NCBI RefSeq assembly: GCF_016908975.1
Contig: NZ_JAFBEX010000003.1
Span: 288,465-352,464 of the forward strand
Origin: Neobacillus cucumis
GTDB lineage: Bacteria; Bacillota; Bacilli; Bacillales; Cytobacillaceae
Direction of reading: 5' to 3'
DNA: 64,000 bases
The notes under the pieces were generated by a model. That model was not told where the DNA came from. It was given only the letters and a program-made list of their open reading frames with translations, and did not search any database. Below, piece by piece: positions 33,463 through 41,896 of this stretch. Made by a program: the position numbers and the translations under genes. Within the stretch, counting starts at the first letter, position 1. Each line of letters begins with the position of its first letter.

Positions 33463-35142
33463 ATGTCACTGACAGCTCATGTGCTGGATGATGAGTCGAT
33501 TGATGAATTTAATGATTACCAATTTGATTTGGAATATATGATTTCTCATGCTATTGAAATATTAGATGAACAAAAAGATAAAAACATTTTTATTTACGGG
33601 GATTTTGAGAGTTTAGAATGGCGTTTTATCTGCGATACTCGTCACGTTCCAGTATACTTTAATTTTTCTGAAACCATTGAGAAGTTAAAAGTTTGGACTA
33701 AAGAATACGAGCAAATAATTATTTCTTTAAAAAGTTGGATCGCATCGCTTATTCCTTCTCGTTCCATAGAAAGTATAAGAAAATACTTTAAATATCTAGA
33801 AGATTTTCTAACAATTTCTCAAGTATTTGACATAAAAATGCTAGAACAATGCGAAATTTATTTTAATCATGAATGTGATGATCGGTTGCGATGGAATATT
33901 TGTGTCTCTACACTAAATTTTATTGATTTCTTTGAAGAAATTGATAGTGGCCAAATGTATAAAAAATTGCTTGTAGATGTTAAAAAAGGTATTAATGTTA
34001 AAAAAGTAGGGGGAATGGTTCGTAAGCTTCCACCTGCTAAGGATGTATTAACTTTTTCTTGGGTTCTTGAAGACTTCTTCTCTAAACTTGAAAAGTACAA
34101 TGAGACATTTTTTAGATATTTTCCTATTTATATTTGGTGGACATTAAGTAACCTCATTCCAATGAGACCATCAGAATTTTGTCAAATAGATAGAAACGCC
34201 ACTTTTGAAGAAAATGACAGATTTTATGTAAGATTACCAAGACTAAAACAAAAAAATAATCATCACAGAATACAAATTGTGGATAAAATATCTATTCCAA
34301 AATGGCTATTTGAAGAAATGAATAATTACATTGAACAAACAAATTGCTTTGGAGAAACAATTACATTAGTTTCTAATGCTTCATTTATGAAGAAAATTAT
34401 TGAAATTAATGGGGACCTTCATAAAAGGTTTACGCTAGAAAAACTTCAATATTTAATAAACCAATTTTACGAAGAAATAATAGAGAATACCTACGGTATG
34501 AAATGTAATCAAAGAATTCGTCCAGGAGACACCCGCCATTTTGCCTTTTTAAATTTAATGAGGCAAGGGTATCATCCTGTTGAAATTGCAAGGCTTGGAG
34601 GACATACGTCTCTACAGGCCCAATATCACTATCAACAACATATGGAATACTGGGTAGATGTTGAGATTATTCAATTGATGCAACGCTTTAATCTTTATCA
34701 AACCACAATGAATAAAGATGGAACAAACCCAATAAGTGATTTTTCTATTGATGATGAATTTATTAGGGAAAAGGTTTTAAAAGTGAAAGGCAGTAACTTT
34801 AAAAAGGAAGTTGAAATTGGATTTTGTACCGACCCTGATATGTATTGCCAAGTCGATAAATGTTTCTTTTGTAAACATTGGGGAATTAGCTCTAATGAAT
34901 TCTTAGAAAAACGAAATGAAATTGAAAAGGAATTTAAAAAGTGTAAAAGTGAGGTCAGCAAATTAGTCGGAATGTTAAATAATTTATATAGCATTGCATT
35001 AAAAGAAGCATTTGAAGATGATTTTGCTGAAGAGAGCATCGAATTTAATCAAGACCTATTTCTTACCAAGAGCCAATTAGATGAAAAAGTGTATAGGATG
35101 CTTAATTTTTCATCGAGTATTGCAAAAGCAAGAAAGGATTGA
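33463..35142 (+). CDS. Tyrosine recombinase 3 of the trio
   Basis: 559 aa. The catalytic residues visible are Arg in NLIPMRPSEFCQ near 234, Arg in RPGDTRHFAFLNLMRQG near 356 (the preceding His position is taken by Arg), H381 in LGGHTSLQAQYHYQQH and the Tyr pair 388/390. A Cys cluster after the catalytic domain (FCTDPDMYCQVDKCFFCKHWG) resembles the zinc knuckle of protein 2. AGGTG lies ahead of the ATG, 11 bp after the previous stop. The best conserved of the three in its final box. Confidence 0.85.
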   Translation: MSLTAHVLDDESIDEFNDYQFDLEYMISHAIEILDEQKDKNIFIYGDFESLEWRFICDTRHVPVYFNFSETIEKLKVWTKEYEQIIISLKSWIASLIPSRSIESIRKYFKYLEDFLTISQVFDIKMLEQCEIYFNHECDDRLRWNICVSTLNFIDFFEEIDSGQMYKKLLVDVKKGINVKKVGGMVRKLPPAKDVLTFSWVLEDFFSKLEKYNETFFRYFPIYIWWTLSNLIPMRPSEFCQIDRNATFEENDRFYVRLPRLKQKNNHHRIQIVDKISIPKWLFEEMNNYIEQTNCFGETITLVSNASFMKKIIEINGDLHKRFTLEKLQYLINQFYEEIIENTYGMKCNQRIRPGDTRHFAFLNLMRQGYHPVEIARLGGHTSLQAQYHYQQHMEYWVDVEIIQLMQRFNLYQTTMNKDGTNPISDFSIDDEFIREKVLKVKGSNFKKEVEIGFCTDPDMYCQVDKCFFCKHWGISSNEFLEKRNEIEKEFKKCKSEVSKLVGMLNNLYSIALKEAFEDDFAEESIEFNQDLFLTKSQLDEKVYRMLNFSSSIAKARKD

Positions 35143-35151
35143 TGAATCTTA

Positions 35152-35901
35152 ATGGGAAGGAACAAAACAACGTATTCCGAAGAGTTTATTGAGGGTCTTA
35201 TTTACCGATATGCAGATGAATATAAAGTACATGGAGAAGTTCCATATATGGATATGCTCCGCTTCACTGACGAACTGATAAAAAACAAAGAAATTGATAT
35301 AGGGAAAGTAAGTTTTGGAGAGTATTTTTGGCGAAAAGGCGATGGTAGAGATGCTATCGACAAAGCTAATCAAGTAATGAAACATAGTATTCAAAATGGA
35401 TTTCAAGAGGATAAATCATATGTTGATACAAGGAGTACTGTAAATAAATTCTTTAAAGGCACAAATGCTAATAAAGAAAAATTAATAAACAATTTAATGA
35501 TAAACGAGAAAAAGTTACAACATTACATGAAAAAGTGCGAGCAATTAGAAAAGGATTTATTGAAGACAAAAGAAGCCTTACAACAAGAAAAAGTGTCCAG
35601 ACAAAGAAATAAGGAGGAGTCAGAAACATACAAAGAAACTTTATTCCAATGGACTGAACTGAGTGTCAGCAAGGACATCCCTATTGTAAATTTATTTTCA
35701 ACAGGTAAAACAAGACATCAAGTCGTAGAAGAAATGCTAAAAAATGTATTATCAGACAAACCAATAGCTACATTTAAAAAAATGAATGATTTTATCGAGT
35801 CGAGCAAAAAAGAAAAGTCACAGCAAAAAAAGTCACAGTTGGTTTCTGTCACATCATCAATTCAAAAACAGAAAAGCATGCTCGATGATATAAATTTCTA
35901 A
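35152..35901 (+). CDS. Coiled-coil accessory protein of the recombinase operon (TnpC-like)
   Basis: The 249-aa protein has a globular N-terminus (SEEFIEGLIYRYADEYKVHGEVPYMDMLRFTDELI) then a long coiled coil (LINNLMINEKKLQHYMKKCEQLEKDLLKTKEALQQEKVSRQRNKEESETYKETLFQ) and a Lys/Gln-rich tail. In Tn554 the third gene encodes a small coiled-coil protein affecting orientation and efficiency of transposition; this may play that role. It starts 9 bp after recombinase 3 and ends at a bidirectional terminator. Confidence 0.7.
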   Translation: MGRNKTTYSEEFIEGLIYRYADEYKVHGEVPYMDMLRFTDELIKNKEIDIGKVSFGEYFWRKGDGRDAIDKANQVMKHSIQNGFQEDKSYVDTRSTVNKFFKGTNANKEKLINNLMINEKKLQHYMKKCEQLEKDLLKTKEALQQEKVSRQRNKEESETYKETLFQWTELSVSKDIPIVNLFSTGKTRHQVVEEMLKNVLSDKPIATFKKMNDFIESSKKEKSQQKKSQLVSVTSSIQKQKSMLDDINF

Positions 35902-35938
35902 AAAAGTCCTCACCTATAAATTTGGTGAGGACTTTTTT
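35900..35938. terminator. Bidirectional terminator between recombinase operon and element rarA
   Basis: AAAAAAGTCCTCACC and GGTGAGGACTTTTTT form a 15-bp stem. The stop codon of the element's rarA lies in it. Confidence 0.88.
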
Positions 35939-37203
35939 AAAGAATTCAGCCTTTGATAAATTTGGCTTAATCTTTTTTCTGCACCTGCTTCTTTTGGCTC
36001 GTAGTAGATCCTATCTTTTAATTCTGAAGGAAGGTATTCTTGATTAACCCAACTATTAGGGTAATTATGAGGGTACAAATATTCTACACCATGCCCTAAT
36101 TTCTCTGCCCCTCTGTAATGAGCGTCTCTTAAGTGGAAAGGTATATCACCAGTCCTTCCATTCCGAATATCTTCAATGGCCGCATCTAACGCTACATATG
36201 CGGTGTTACTTTTAGCAGAGAGGCACAATTCTATGACAACTACCGATAATGGGATACGACCCTCTGGCAAGCCTAAACGTTCCACTGACTGTATTGCAGG
36301 TAAGATCCTTGCACAAAGTTCAGGATTGGCTAATCCAATGTCTTCGTATGCAATAACAAGGAGTCTTCGGCAAATGGAAACAAGGTCTCCTCCCTCTAAT
36401 AACCTTGCTAAATAATGTAAAGCTGCATTAGTGTCGCTTCCTCTTATACTTTTTTGAAAACCTGAAAGTAAATTATAGAAAATATCGCCTTTATTATCAT
36501 GCGTGAACCCTTTATTTTGAATACACTCTACAACTGTGTCCTCAGTAACGTTAATGTTGCCTTCTTTATCCTTCGGTGAAGCCCAAACGATATTTTCTAA
36601 AAGAGTAAGTGCGGTTCGTCCATCTCCAGTTACGTTTGCAATACGGTTTAACAGGTCATCGGAGATATTTATACTTTCTTTCCCCAAGCCATCACTAGTA
36701 TCATTCAAAGCCTTTTTAAGAAGTTTTAATATGGCAGAAGGTGTTAGTAGCTTAAGTTGCTTAATCTGACCGATTCTCGACAATATAGCCCCTCTAACGC
36801 TGTGAAAAGGGTTCTCTGTGGTAGCTCCAATAAGAGTAAAGACTCCTTCCTCTAGCGTCTTTAGAAGAAAATCTTGTTGGGTTTTGTTTAACAAATGGAT
36901 CTCATCAATGAAAAGAATTGCATTTCGGGTTAGCCTTGCTTCGTCGATAACTTCCTCTATTTCCTTTTTTCCAGCTGATGTAGCATTCAGGGCATAAAAA
37001 TCCTTCTTTGTGGACCCTGCAATTGCAAAAGCAAGTGAAGTTTTGCCTGTCCCTGGAGGGCCATATAAAAGCAAAGAAGGAACGTGGCCATTTTGAATCA
37101 TACGATACAAAGCTGTTTTAGGCCCTATTACATGATCTTGTCCTACAATATCTTCTATGGTTTTAGGCCGCATTCGATGCGACAATGGTTCAGTTTGGAA
37201 CAT
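35914..37203 (-). CDS. rarA: Complete RarA/MgsA AAA+ ATPase carried by the element
   Basis: This 429-aa RarA is intact: MRPKTIEDIVGQDHVIGP, Walker A LLYGPPGTGKTSLAFAIAGST, Walker B ILFIDEIHLLNKTQQDFLLKTLEEG, sensor IGATTENPFHS, arginine-finger region LSRIGQI, and the C-terminal tetramerisation part (IRGSDTNAALHYLARLLEGGD, ARILPAIQSVERLGLPEGRIPLS, YRGAEKLGHGVEYLYPHNYPNSWVNQEYLP). It differs at many residues from the split chromosomal copy, so it is not a recent duplicate. I start at MFQTEP (GGGGGAG upstream). It sits against the right end in reverse orientation and presumably replaces the function destroyed by insertion. Confidence 0.94.
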   Translation of the reverse strand: MFQTEPLSHRMRPKTIEDIVGQDHVIGPKTALYRMIQNGHVPSLLLYGPPGTGKTSLAFAIAGSTKKDFYALNATSAGKKEIEEVIDEARLTRNAILFIDEIHLLNKTQQDFLLKTLEEGVFTLIGATTENPFHSVRGAILSRIGQIKQLKLLTPSAILKLLKKALNDTSDGLGKESINISDDLLNRIANVTGDGRTALTLLENIVWASPKDKEGNINVTEDTVVECIQNKGFTHDNKGDIFYNLLSGFQKSIRGSDTNAALHYLARLLEGGDLVSICRRLLVIAYEDIGLANPELCARILPAIQSVERLGLPEGRIPLSVVVIELCLSAKSNTAYVALDAAIEDIRNGRTGDIPFHLRDAHYRGAEKLGHGVEYLYPHNYPNSWVNQEYLPSELKDRIYYEPKEAGAEKRLSQIYQRLNSLKKSSPNL

Positions 37204-37503
37204 AAAAACTCCCCCTTCCAAAACAAGAAAAACGGACCCCATAAAAATCTTTCAACAGGTTCATAATTACTTACCATAAATAATTTCAAAAGACTTGTAT
37301 AGAAAATTATTCAACATTTACAAATCTATTTTGGGATTAGATAAGATTATTTTACCACAATATTAAAAGAAAGGTTTTACAACCAATTTCTTCTTAATCT
37401 CGCTTACCTTGAGAAAACCATTCAAATTTTATCCACGAAATAATGGATAAAACTCTTACAACGCATAAGTAGCATGGTAATCACTATAAAATCCATGGAA
37501 AAC
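37204..37503. other. Promoter region of element rarA and non-coding right end
   Basis: AT-rich, no gene. On the minus strand TTGTAA-N16-TATACA (about 37302-37329) is a possible promoter for the element's rarA. An ATG at 37474 opens a frame that runs out of the element into the rarA 3' fragment but has no ribosome site. Confidence 0.4.
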
Positions 37504-37513
37504 GGTTATACAA
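37504..37513 (-). repeat. Right terminal inverted repeat of the element
   Basis: GGTTATACAA, exact reverse complement of the left end. The bases AG follow, then rarA sequence GTGCATCGATTAG resumes. Confidence 0.88.
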
Positions 37514-37515
37514 AG

Positions 37516-38490
37516 GTGCATCGATTAGATAAAGCTAAACAGGATTTTTTACTGCCTTATTTGGAAAACGGCATGATTGTGTTAATTGGGGCTACCACTA
37601 GCAATCCCTATCATGCAATCAACCCAGCGATTCGGAGCCGCTGTCAAATCTTTGAGCTTAAGCCTTTAGCACCTGAAGAAGTCAAGCAAGCTTTGATCTA
37701 TGCCCTACAAGACGATGAACGCGGGTATGGGAAAGAAAAAGTGGACATCTCTGATGAAGCATTATTGCATTTTTCGCAAGGTTCAAATGGAGATGTTCGC
37801 AGCTCCTTGAACGCACTTGAACTAGCCATTTTGTCAACGGATAAAGATGAAAATGGGATGATTCATATTGATGTAGAAACGGCAGAGGAATGTTTACAAA
37901 AGAAAAGTTTGGTTGCCGATAAAGACGGAGACGGTCATTATGATGTCCTTTCCGCTTTTCAAAAATCGATTCGCGGAAGTGATGTGGATGCTGCGCTCCA
38001 TTATCTTGGCCGCTTAATTGAAGCAGGTGACCTTCCAAGCATCAGCCGTAGGTTGATTGTGATTGCCTACGAGGATATAGGGCTTGCCAATCCCCAATCA
38101 GGAGCACGGACATTAGCGGCGATTGAAACGGCCGAGCGAATTGGATTCCCTGAAGCGAGGATACCTCTCGCCAATGCCGTCATCGAACTTTGCTTATCAC
38201 CTAAATCAAACTCAGCCATCCTGGCAATTGAGGCTGCTTTGGCGGACATTCAAAAGGGCATCGTTGGCGAAGTACCGGATCACCTGAAGGATGCCCATTA
38301 TAAAGGGGCAAAAGAGCTAGGCAGAGGAATTGACTACTTATACCCACATGACTACGAAAACGGTTGGGTACCGCAGCAATATTTACCCAACAAATTAAAA
38401 AACAAAAAATACTATCAGCCTAAGAAAACAGGAAAATTCGAACAAGCCCTGGCTACCGTCTATGAAAAATTAACAAGGTCAAGAAAGTAG
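37516..38490 (+). pseudogene. rarA: rarA 3' fragment, split by the mobile element
   Basis: Continues chromosomal RarA from Walker B onward: HRLDKAKQDFLLPYLENGMIVLIGATTSNPYHAINPAIRSRCQIFELKPL, then the helical lid and tetramerisation domains (FQKSIRGSDVDAALHYLGRLIEAGDLPSISRRLIVIAYEDIGLANPQ ... YKGAKELGRGIDYLYPHDYENGWVPQQYLP). It has no Walker A and no proper start signal. The frame is otherwise undamaged, which suggests that the insertion is recent or that precise excision can still restore the gene. Confidence 0.93.
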
Positions 38491-38500
38491 AAACAGTAAA

Positions 38501-38549
38501 AACGGTGACAGGCACCATGTGAATTCTTCACATGGTGCCTGTCACCGTT
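38501..38549. repeat. 49-bp perfect inverted repeat after rarA (terminator-like)
   Basis: Two 23-bp arms, exact reverse complements, around the loop TTC. The core GGTGACAGGCACC occurs widely in Bacillus-type intergenic regions. It separates rarA (rightward) from the ABC permease (leftward) and overlaps the end region of both, so it may serve as a bidirectional terminator, though T runs are absent. Confidence 0.7.
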
Positions 38550-38551
38550 AG

Positions 38552-39502
38552 TTATGCGGCTATGTCTCGTTTGTTAAAAACGTAGAAAGCGAGTAACTGG
38601 AATAGGACAAAGTATATGACGAGTATGAAAATGGAGAAGGGCACTGTCATACTGTCGACTAGCGGGGTTCCTTCAAAATATTGCATTAAATCGGTGTTGG
38701 CAAATAAGATGTATTTTGCCCAGTCAAATTTCATGGCAAGCAGGGCAGTAAATTGGCTACCGGTAAATAATAAGAACAACGAAAGCCCAATCGCAAGTGA
38801 GCTATTCCGGAAAACAGCAGAAATCATGAATGCCATGGTCACTAACATAATCATATCAATTGAGCTGAGCCCATAATAGATAAGCAAATGAATGAGCATA
38901 TTTTGTTCAGAAACATGACCATTCGAATAGTTTAAATATGGAACAGTTTTCTCAGGCAAACCGAACAAAATGGCCCCCAATAGACCAGAGAAAACAAACA
39001 TGATCACCAACATAAGGAAGGCAAATAATAATACCGTTATGTATTTCGATAATAAAATCTTTGACCGATTAATCGGCCGGATTAATAACAGCTTAATAGT
39101 CCCCCAATTAAACTCACTGGCTACAATTCCAGCAGCAACAATAATAATAAAAACACCGGCTAACATAATCAGTTGGGTGGAATCTTTTACGAAGGACCAA
39201 ACCGAATATTTCTCTTTAGGCGGTATATTATGTTGAATTCGGTAATCATTAATCGCGATTTCTTTTTTGAAATACTGCTTCTCCATTGCAGTCTGGCTCT
39301 TGACCATTTGCTGCTTTAAGGCACTATTCTCCTCCTGTAAGACTTCCTGCCAATTCTTATCCTGCTGGACATCCATACTATTATTCTGAGCCTTCATGAC
39401 AATCCCAACAAGCGCAAGAGTTAAAACTAAAATGGCTATCATCACAATCGTTCCCGGACGCCTAAATATTTTCATCCATTCATTTTTAATTAAATTAACC
39501 AC
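38552..39502 (-). CDS. ABC-2 type transporter permease
   Basis: 316 aa, about six membrane segments: GTIVMIAILVLTLALVGIVMKA at the N-terminus, a long extracytoplasmic loop with helical QKNWQEVLQEENSALKQQMVKSQTAMEKQ, then LIMLAGVFIIIVAAGIVASEFNWGTIKLLLIRPINRSKIL, a motif typical of ABC-2/NatB-type permeases (the coupling region). The tail is FNKRDIAA. Start overlaps the ATPase stop by 8 bp. Substrate unknown; bacitracin or multidrug export and Na+ export are family options. It does not belong to the conserved rarA-tcdA order, so it is an insertion in this lineage. Confidence 0.85.
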   Translation of the reverse strand: MVNLIKNEWMKIFRRPGTIVMIAILVLTLALVGIVMKAQNNSMDVQQDKNWQEVLQEENSALKQQMVKSQTAMEKQYFKKEIAINDYRIQHNIPPKEKYSVWSFVKDSTQLIMLAGVFIIIVAAGIVASEFNWGTIKLLLIRPINRSKILLSKYITVLLFAFLMLVIMFVFSGLLGAILFGLPEKTVPYLNYSNGHVSEQNMLIHLLIYYGLSSIDMIMLVTMAFMISAVFRNSSLAIGLSLFLLFTGSQFTALLAMKFDWAKYILFANTDLMQYFEGTPLVDSMTVPFSIFILVIYFVLFQLLAFYVFNKRDIAA

Positions 39503-40421
39503 GAGCCCTCGCCTCCTGTTCAGATGTCACTTCAAGGAAGCGATCTTCTAATGTTTTTGCCGCTTCCTTTATCCCAAAGATGGAGATCTCTTCGGCAACT
39601 AGCAACTTAACCAAAGCAGGAATATCCTGTTTATTTAATTCAACCGTTAGACCATTTCGAGAATGCTTTACTTTAGCATTTGGGTAAACCTCTGCTATAA
39701 GATTTATGGCCTTGTCACTCGGAACGGCCTCTATTTCAAATGCTGCTCCTGAGCCATGAACAAATTCACGGACAAGCTGCACATCGATTAACCTGCCATC
39801 TTGAATAATCCCAATTCTGTCACACATCATTTCCATTTCAGAAAGTAAATGACTCGAAACGATTACGGCCATATTCTTTTCACGAGCCAGCAGGCGGACA
39901 TAATCACGGATTTCTCGAATACCAGCGGGGTCTAACCCGTTTGTAGGTTCATCCAGAATTAACACCTCTGGGTCATGCAACAGGCACTGAGCTAAGCCTA
40001 AACGTTGTCTCATTCCGAGCGAATAAGTTTTGACTTTGTCATGAATTCGATTTGATAATCCTACCAATTCTATCGTTTCAGCTATTTTTTCCTTGGTAAT
40101 TCCTTTCGTCATGCGTGCATAATGCACTAGGTTTTGATACCCGGTTAAAAACTTATACATTTCAGGATTTTCAACGATTGCTCCGATATGACCAACAGCA
40201 TCCTCAAATTGCGTCTTTATACTATTACCGCCAATCAGGATGTCCCCAGAGGTAATTCCCATCAGACCCACAATCATTCGAATGGTCGTGGTTTTTCCTG
40301 CACCGTTTGGACCTAGAAATCCAAACACTTCCCCTTTATTTACTTGAAAGCTGATTTGGTCTATTATGGTTCTTCCTCTAATCACTTTTGTTACATCTCT
40401 TAACTCTACGATAGTCTCCAA
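39495..40421 (-). CDS. ABC transporter ATP-binding protein
   Basis: 308 aa. Walker A is GFLGPNGAGKTTTIRM, Q-loop IVENPEMYKFLTGYQN, signature YSLGMRQRLGLAQCLL, Walker B VLILDEPTNGLDPAGI, H-switch VIVSSHLLSEME. The C-terminal domain about 215-300 is the kind found in BcrA/NatA-type exporters. It drives the permease encoded just downstream, with which it overlaps. No two-component genes flank it, so regulation is not visible. Confidence 0.92.
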   Translation of the reverse strand: METIVELRDVTKVIRGRTIIDQISFQVNKGEVFGFLGPNGAGKTTTIRMIVGLMGITSGDILIGGNSIKTQFEDAVGHIGAIVENPEMYKFLTGYQNLVHYARMTKGITKEKIAETIELVGLSNRIHDKVKTYSLGMRQRLGLAQCLLHDPEVLILDEPTNGLDPAGIREIRDYVRLLAREKNMAVIVSSHLLSEMEMMCDRIGIIQDGRLIDVQLVREFVHGSGAAFEIEAVPSDKAINLIAEVYPNAKVKHSRNGLTVELNKQDIPALVKLLVAEEISIFGIKEAAKTLEDRFLEVTSEQEARARG

Positions 40422-40497
40422 ATTCTCGCTCCTCTCTTAAACAGCCCCCAAAAACAAGTTTACCTGAAACTTGAAAAGATTTCCTCTTCCTAGGAAT

Positions 40498-40530
40498 AAA
40501 AAAAGCCCTAAACTATTCCAGTTTAGAGCC
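40498..40530 (-). terminator. Terminator of tcdA
   Basis: Minus-strand CTAAACT-GGAAT-AGTTTAG, then GGCTTTTTTTATT. Confidence 0.8.
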
Positions 40531-40537
40531 GGGCACT

Positions 40538-41305
40538 TTATTTTTCATCTGAAACACGTTGAATTTTGATGTCTTTTAATAATTGTCTAACCACATAGCT
40601 TGCCATAATAAGACCTGCCGCTGATGGGACAAAGGCATTAGATGCTGGTGGCATTTGTGCTTTGCGAATTGGTGCATTTTCATTTCCCACTTCTTTTTTG
40701 ATATCCTCACGAATAACAATTGGGCTTTCGTCAGAAAAGACGACTGGAATGCCTTTATGGATTCGTTCTTTGCGAAGTTTAGTGCGAATGACTTTGGCAA
40801 TTGGGTCCGTATGAGTTTTTGAAATATCGGCAATTTGGAAACGGGTTGGGTCCATTTTGTTGGCCGCCCCCATGCTTGAGATAATCGGTATATTTCGTTT
40901 TAAGCATTCTTTCATCAAATGGATTTTATAGATAATCGTATCAGAGGCATCCACAACGAAGTCCAATTTGTGACTAAAAATTTCTTCATACGTTTCTTCT
41001 GTATAAAACATTTTTAGCGAAATGACTTCACAATCAGGATTAATATCTCTAATTCTCTCTTCCATGATTTCAACCTTTGGTCTGCCAACTGTTGACAAAA
41101 GGGCAATTAACTGGCGGTTGATATTCGTTATATCTACATCATCTTTATCAATCAAAATTAATCGACCAACACCAGACCGTGCTAAGGCTTCAGCCGCAAA
41201 GGAACCGACACCGCCAATTCCTAAAACAGCAACGGTGCTGTTTTTCATAATATTTAGTCCTTCTTTACCAATCGCAAGCTCGTTGCGTGAAAATTGATGC
41301 AGCAT
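40538..41305 (-). CDS. tcdA: tRNA threonylcarbamoyladenosine dehydratase TcdA
   Basis: TcdA cyclises t6A37 of tRNA to ct6A using ATP, an E1/MoeB-like reaction. 255 aa from the MLHQFSRNELAIG start (TTGGAGTG upstream). Nucleotide loop GIGGVGSFAAEALARSGVG; D of LIDKDDVDITNINRQ; then VVDASDTIIYKIHLMKEC and SSMGAANKMDPTRFQIADISKTHTDPIAKVIRTKLRK, typical of TcdA/YgdL rather than MoeB or ThiF. B. subtilis yrvM lies in the same place between rarA and aspS. Confidence 0.93.
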   Translation of the reverse strand: MLHQFSRNELAIGKEGLNIMKNSTVAVLGIGGVGSFAAEALARSGVGRLILIDKDDVDITNINRQLIALLSTVGRPKVEIMEERIRDINPDCEVISLKMFYTEETYEEIFSHKLDFVVDASDTIIYKIHLMKECLKRNIPIISSMGAANKMDPTRFQIADISKTHTDPIAKVIRTKLRKERIHKGIPVVFSDESPIVIREDIKKEVGNENAPIRKAQMPPASNAFVPSAAGLIMASYVVRQLLKDIKIQRVSDEK

Positions 41306-41430
41306 GATATTCACTCCAAATTTATATTCACTTTTATATATTTTTTCACCCATAAGAATATATCATACCCACCTATAAAAACAAGTAATCAAGTAGGAAT
41401 TATTATGGAATGTGTTAAAATGGTTTATTT

Positions 41431-41545
41431 CCGCTCCAGGCGCTCGCTTTCCGCGGGCGTGCCGGAGAGACTCTTCGACGCTAAAGCGCCTGTGGGGTCT
41501 CCCCAGCCCCTTACTCCCGCAGGAGTCGAGCGCCTTCCGCTCCAA
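41431..41545. repeat. GC-rich dispersed Bacillus-type intergenic repeat
   Basis: A GC-rich island from CCGCTCCAGGCGCTCGCTTT to AGTCGAGCGCCTTCCGCTCC in AT-rich surroundings. Its ends are imperfectly repeated (CGCTCCAGGCGCTCG; CGAGCGCCTTCCGCTCC) and the middle contains GGGGTCTCCCCAGCCCC. It lies upstream of tcdA and downstream of the 6S RNA, with no coding capacity supported. Confidence 0.6.
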
Positions 41546-41589
41546 TCAACATACTTATAAAATAAATATGACCATTATTAAAGACAAAT

Positions 41590-41627
41590 AAAAAATCACC
41601 TTCCGCATGTGCAGAAGGTGATTTTTT
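41590..41627 (-). terminator. Terminator after 6S RNA
   Basis: AAAAAATCACCTTC / GAAGGTGATTTTTT, a 14-bp stem with T run on the minus strand, directly downstream of the 6S RNA. Confidence 0.88.
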
Positions 41628-41635
41628 GAAAAACA

Positions 41636-41831
41636 AAGAGTCCCAATGATGCCGTCGCTCATGATCCTTCGTTTTGATCCCGCTACTAGCAGGTGGGTGC
41701 CCTGTTTCCGTTATTGTAAGTCCCTTTACCGTATAGGTGGGGCATTTACGCAAGTAGAAAACTCCAGACTCCCGAATCTTAAATGTTCGGTCAAAACTTC
41801 AGGTAACACAACGTACATTTCAGGACTCTTC
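41636..41831 (-). ncRNA. ssrS: 6S RNA (RNA polymerase-binding)
   Basis: The minus strand reads AAGAGTCCTGAAATGTACGT ... to ... CATTGGGACTCTTTG, so the two ends pair (GAGTCC / GGGACTC) into a long closed rod of about 195 nt. This is the size and shape of 6S RNA. In B. subtilis the 6S-1 gene (bsrA) lies at this same place between yrvM (tcdA) and aspS, and its 5' sequence (GTCCTGATGTG...) is similar. It binds sigma-A RNA polymerase and serves as template for pRNA. The 5' and 3' ends are estimates. Confidence 0.82.
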
Positions 41832-41896
41832 TTGAATTGTTTTTATCATATCACATTTTATAAACCACGACAAGAATTCATGAAAACGAATTCTTG

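Larger units (their letters stand above)
14699..37513. mobile_element. About 22.8-kb integrative element in rarA, Tn554-like recombinase trio
   Basis: The element separates the two halves of rarA. Both ends carry a 10-bp inverted repeat, and outside them the rarA reading resumes within codons for DEVH. It encodes three tyrosine-recombinase-like proteins plus a coiled-coil protein near the right end, like the TnpABC set of Tn554-class elements. No conjugation or replication genes are seen. Cargo: CBASS module, arsenic genes with a probable selenoprotein, an Abi_C protein, a small-gene operon and a complete divergent rarA. No long target duplication is visible: the outer bases are GATGAAGTTC on the left and GTGCATCGA on the right. 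Confidence 0.92.
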
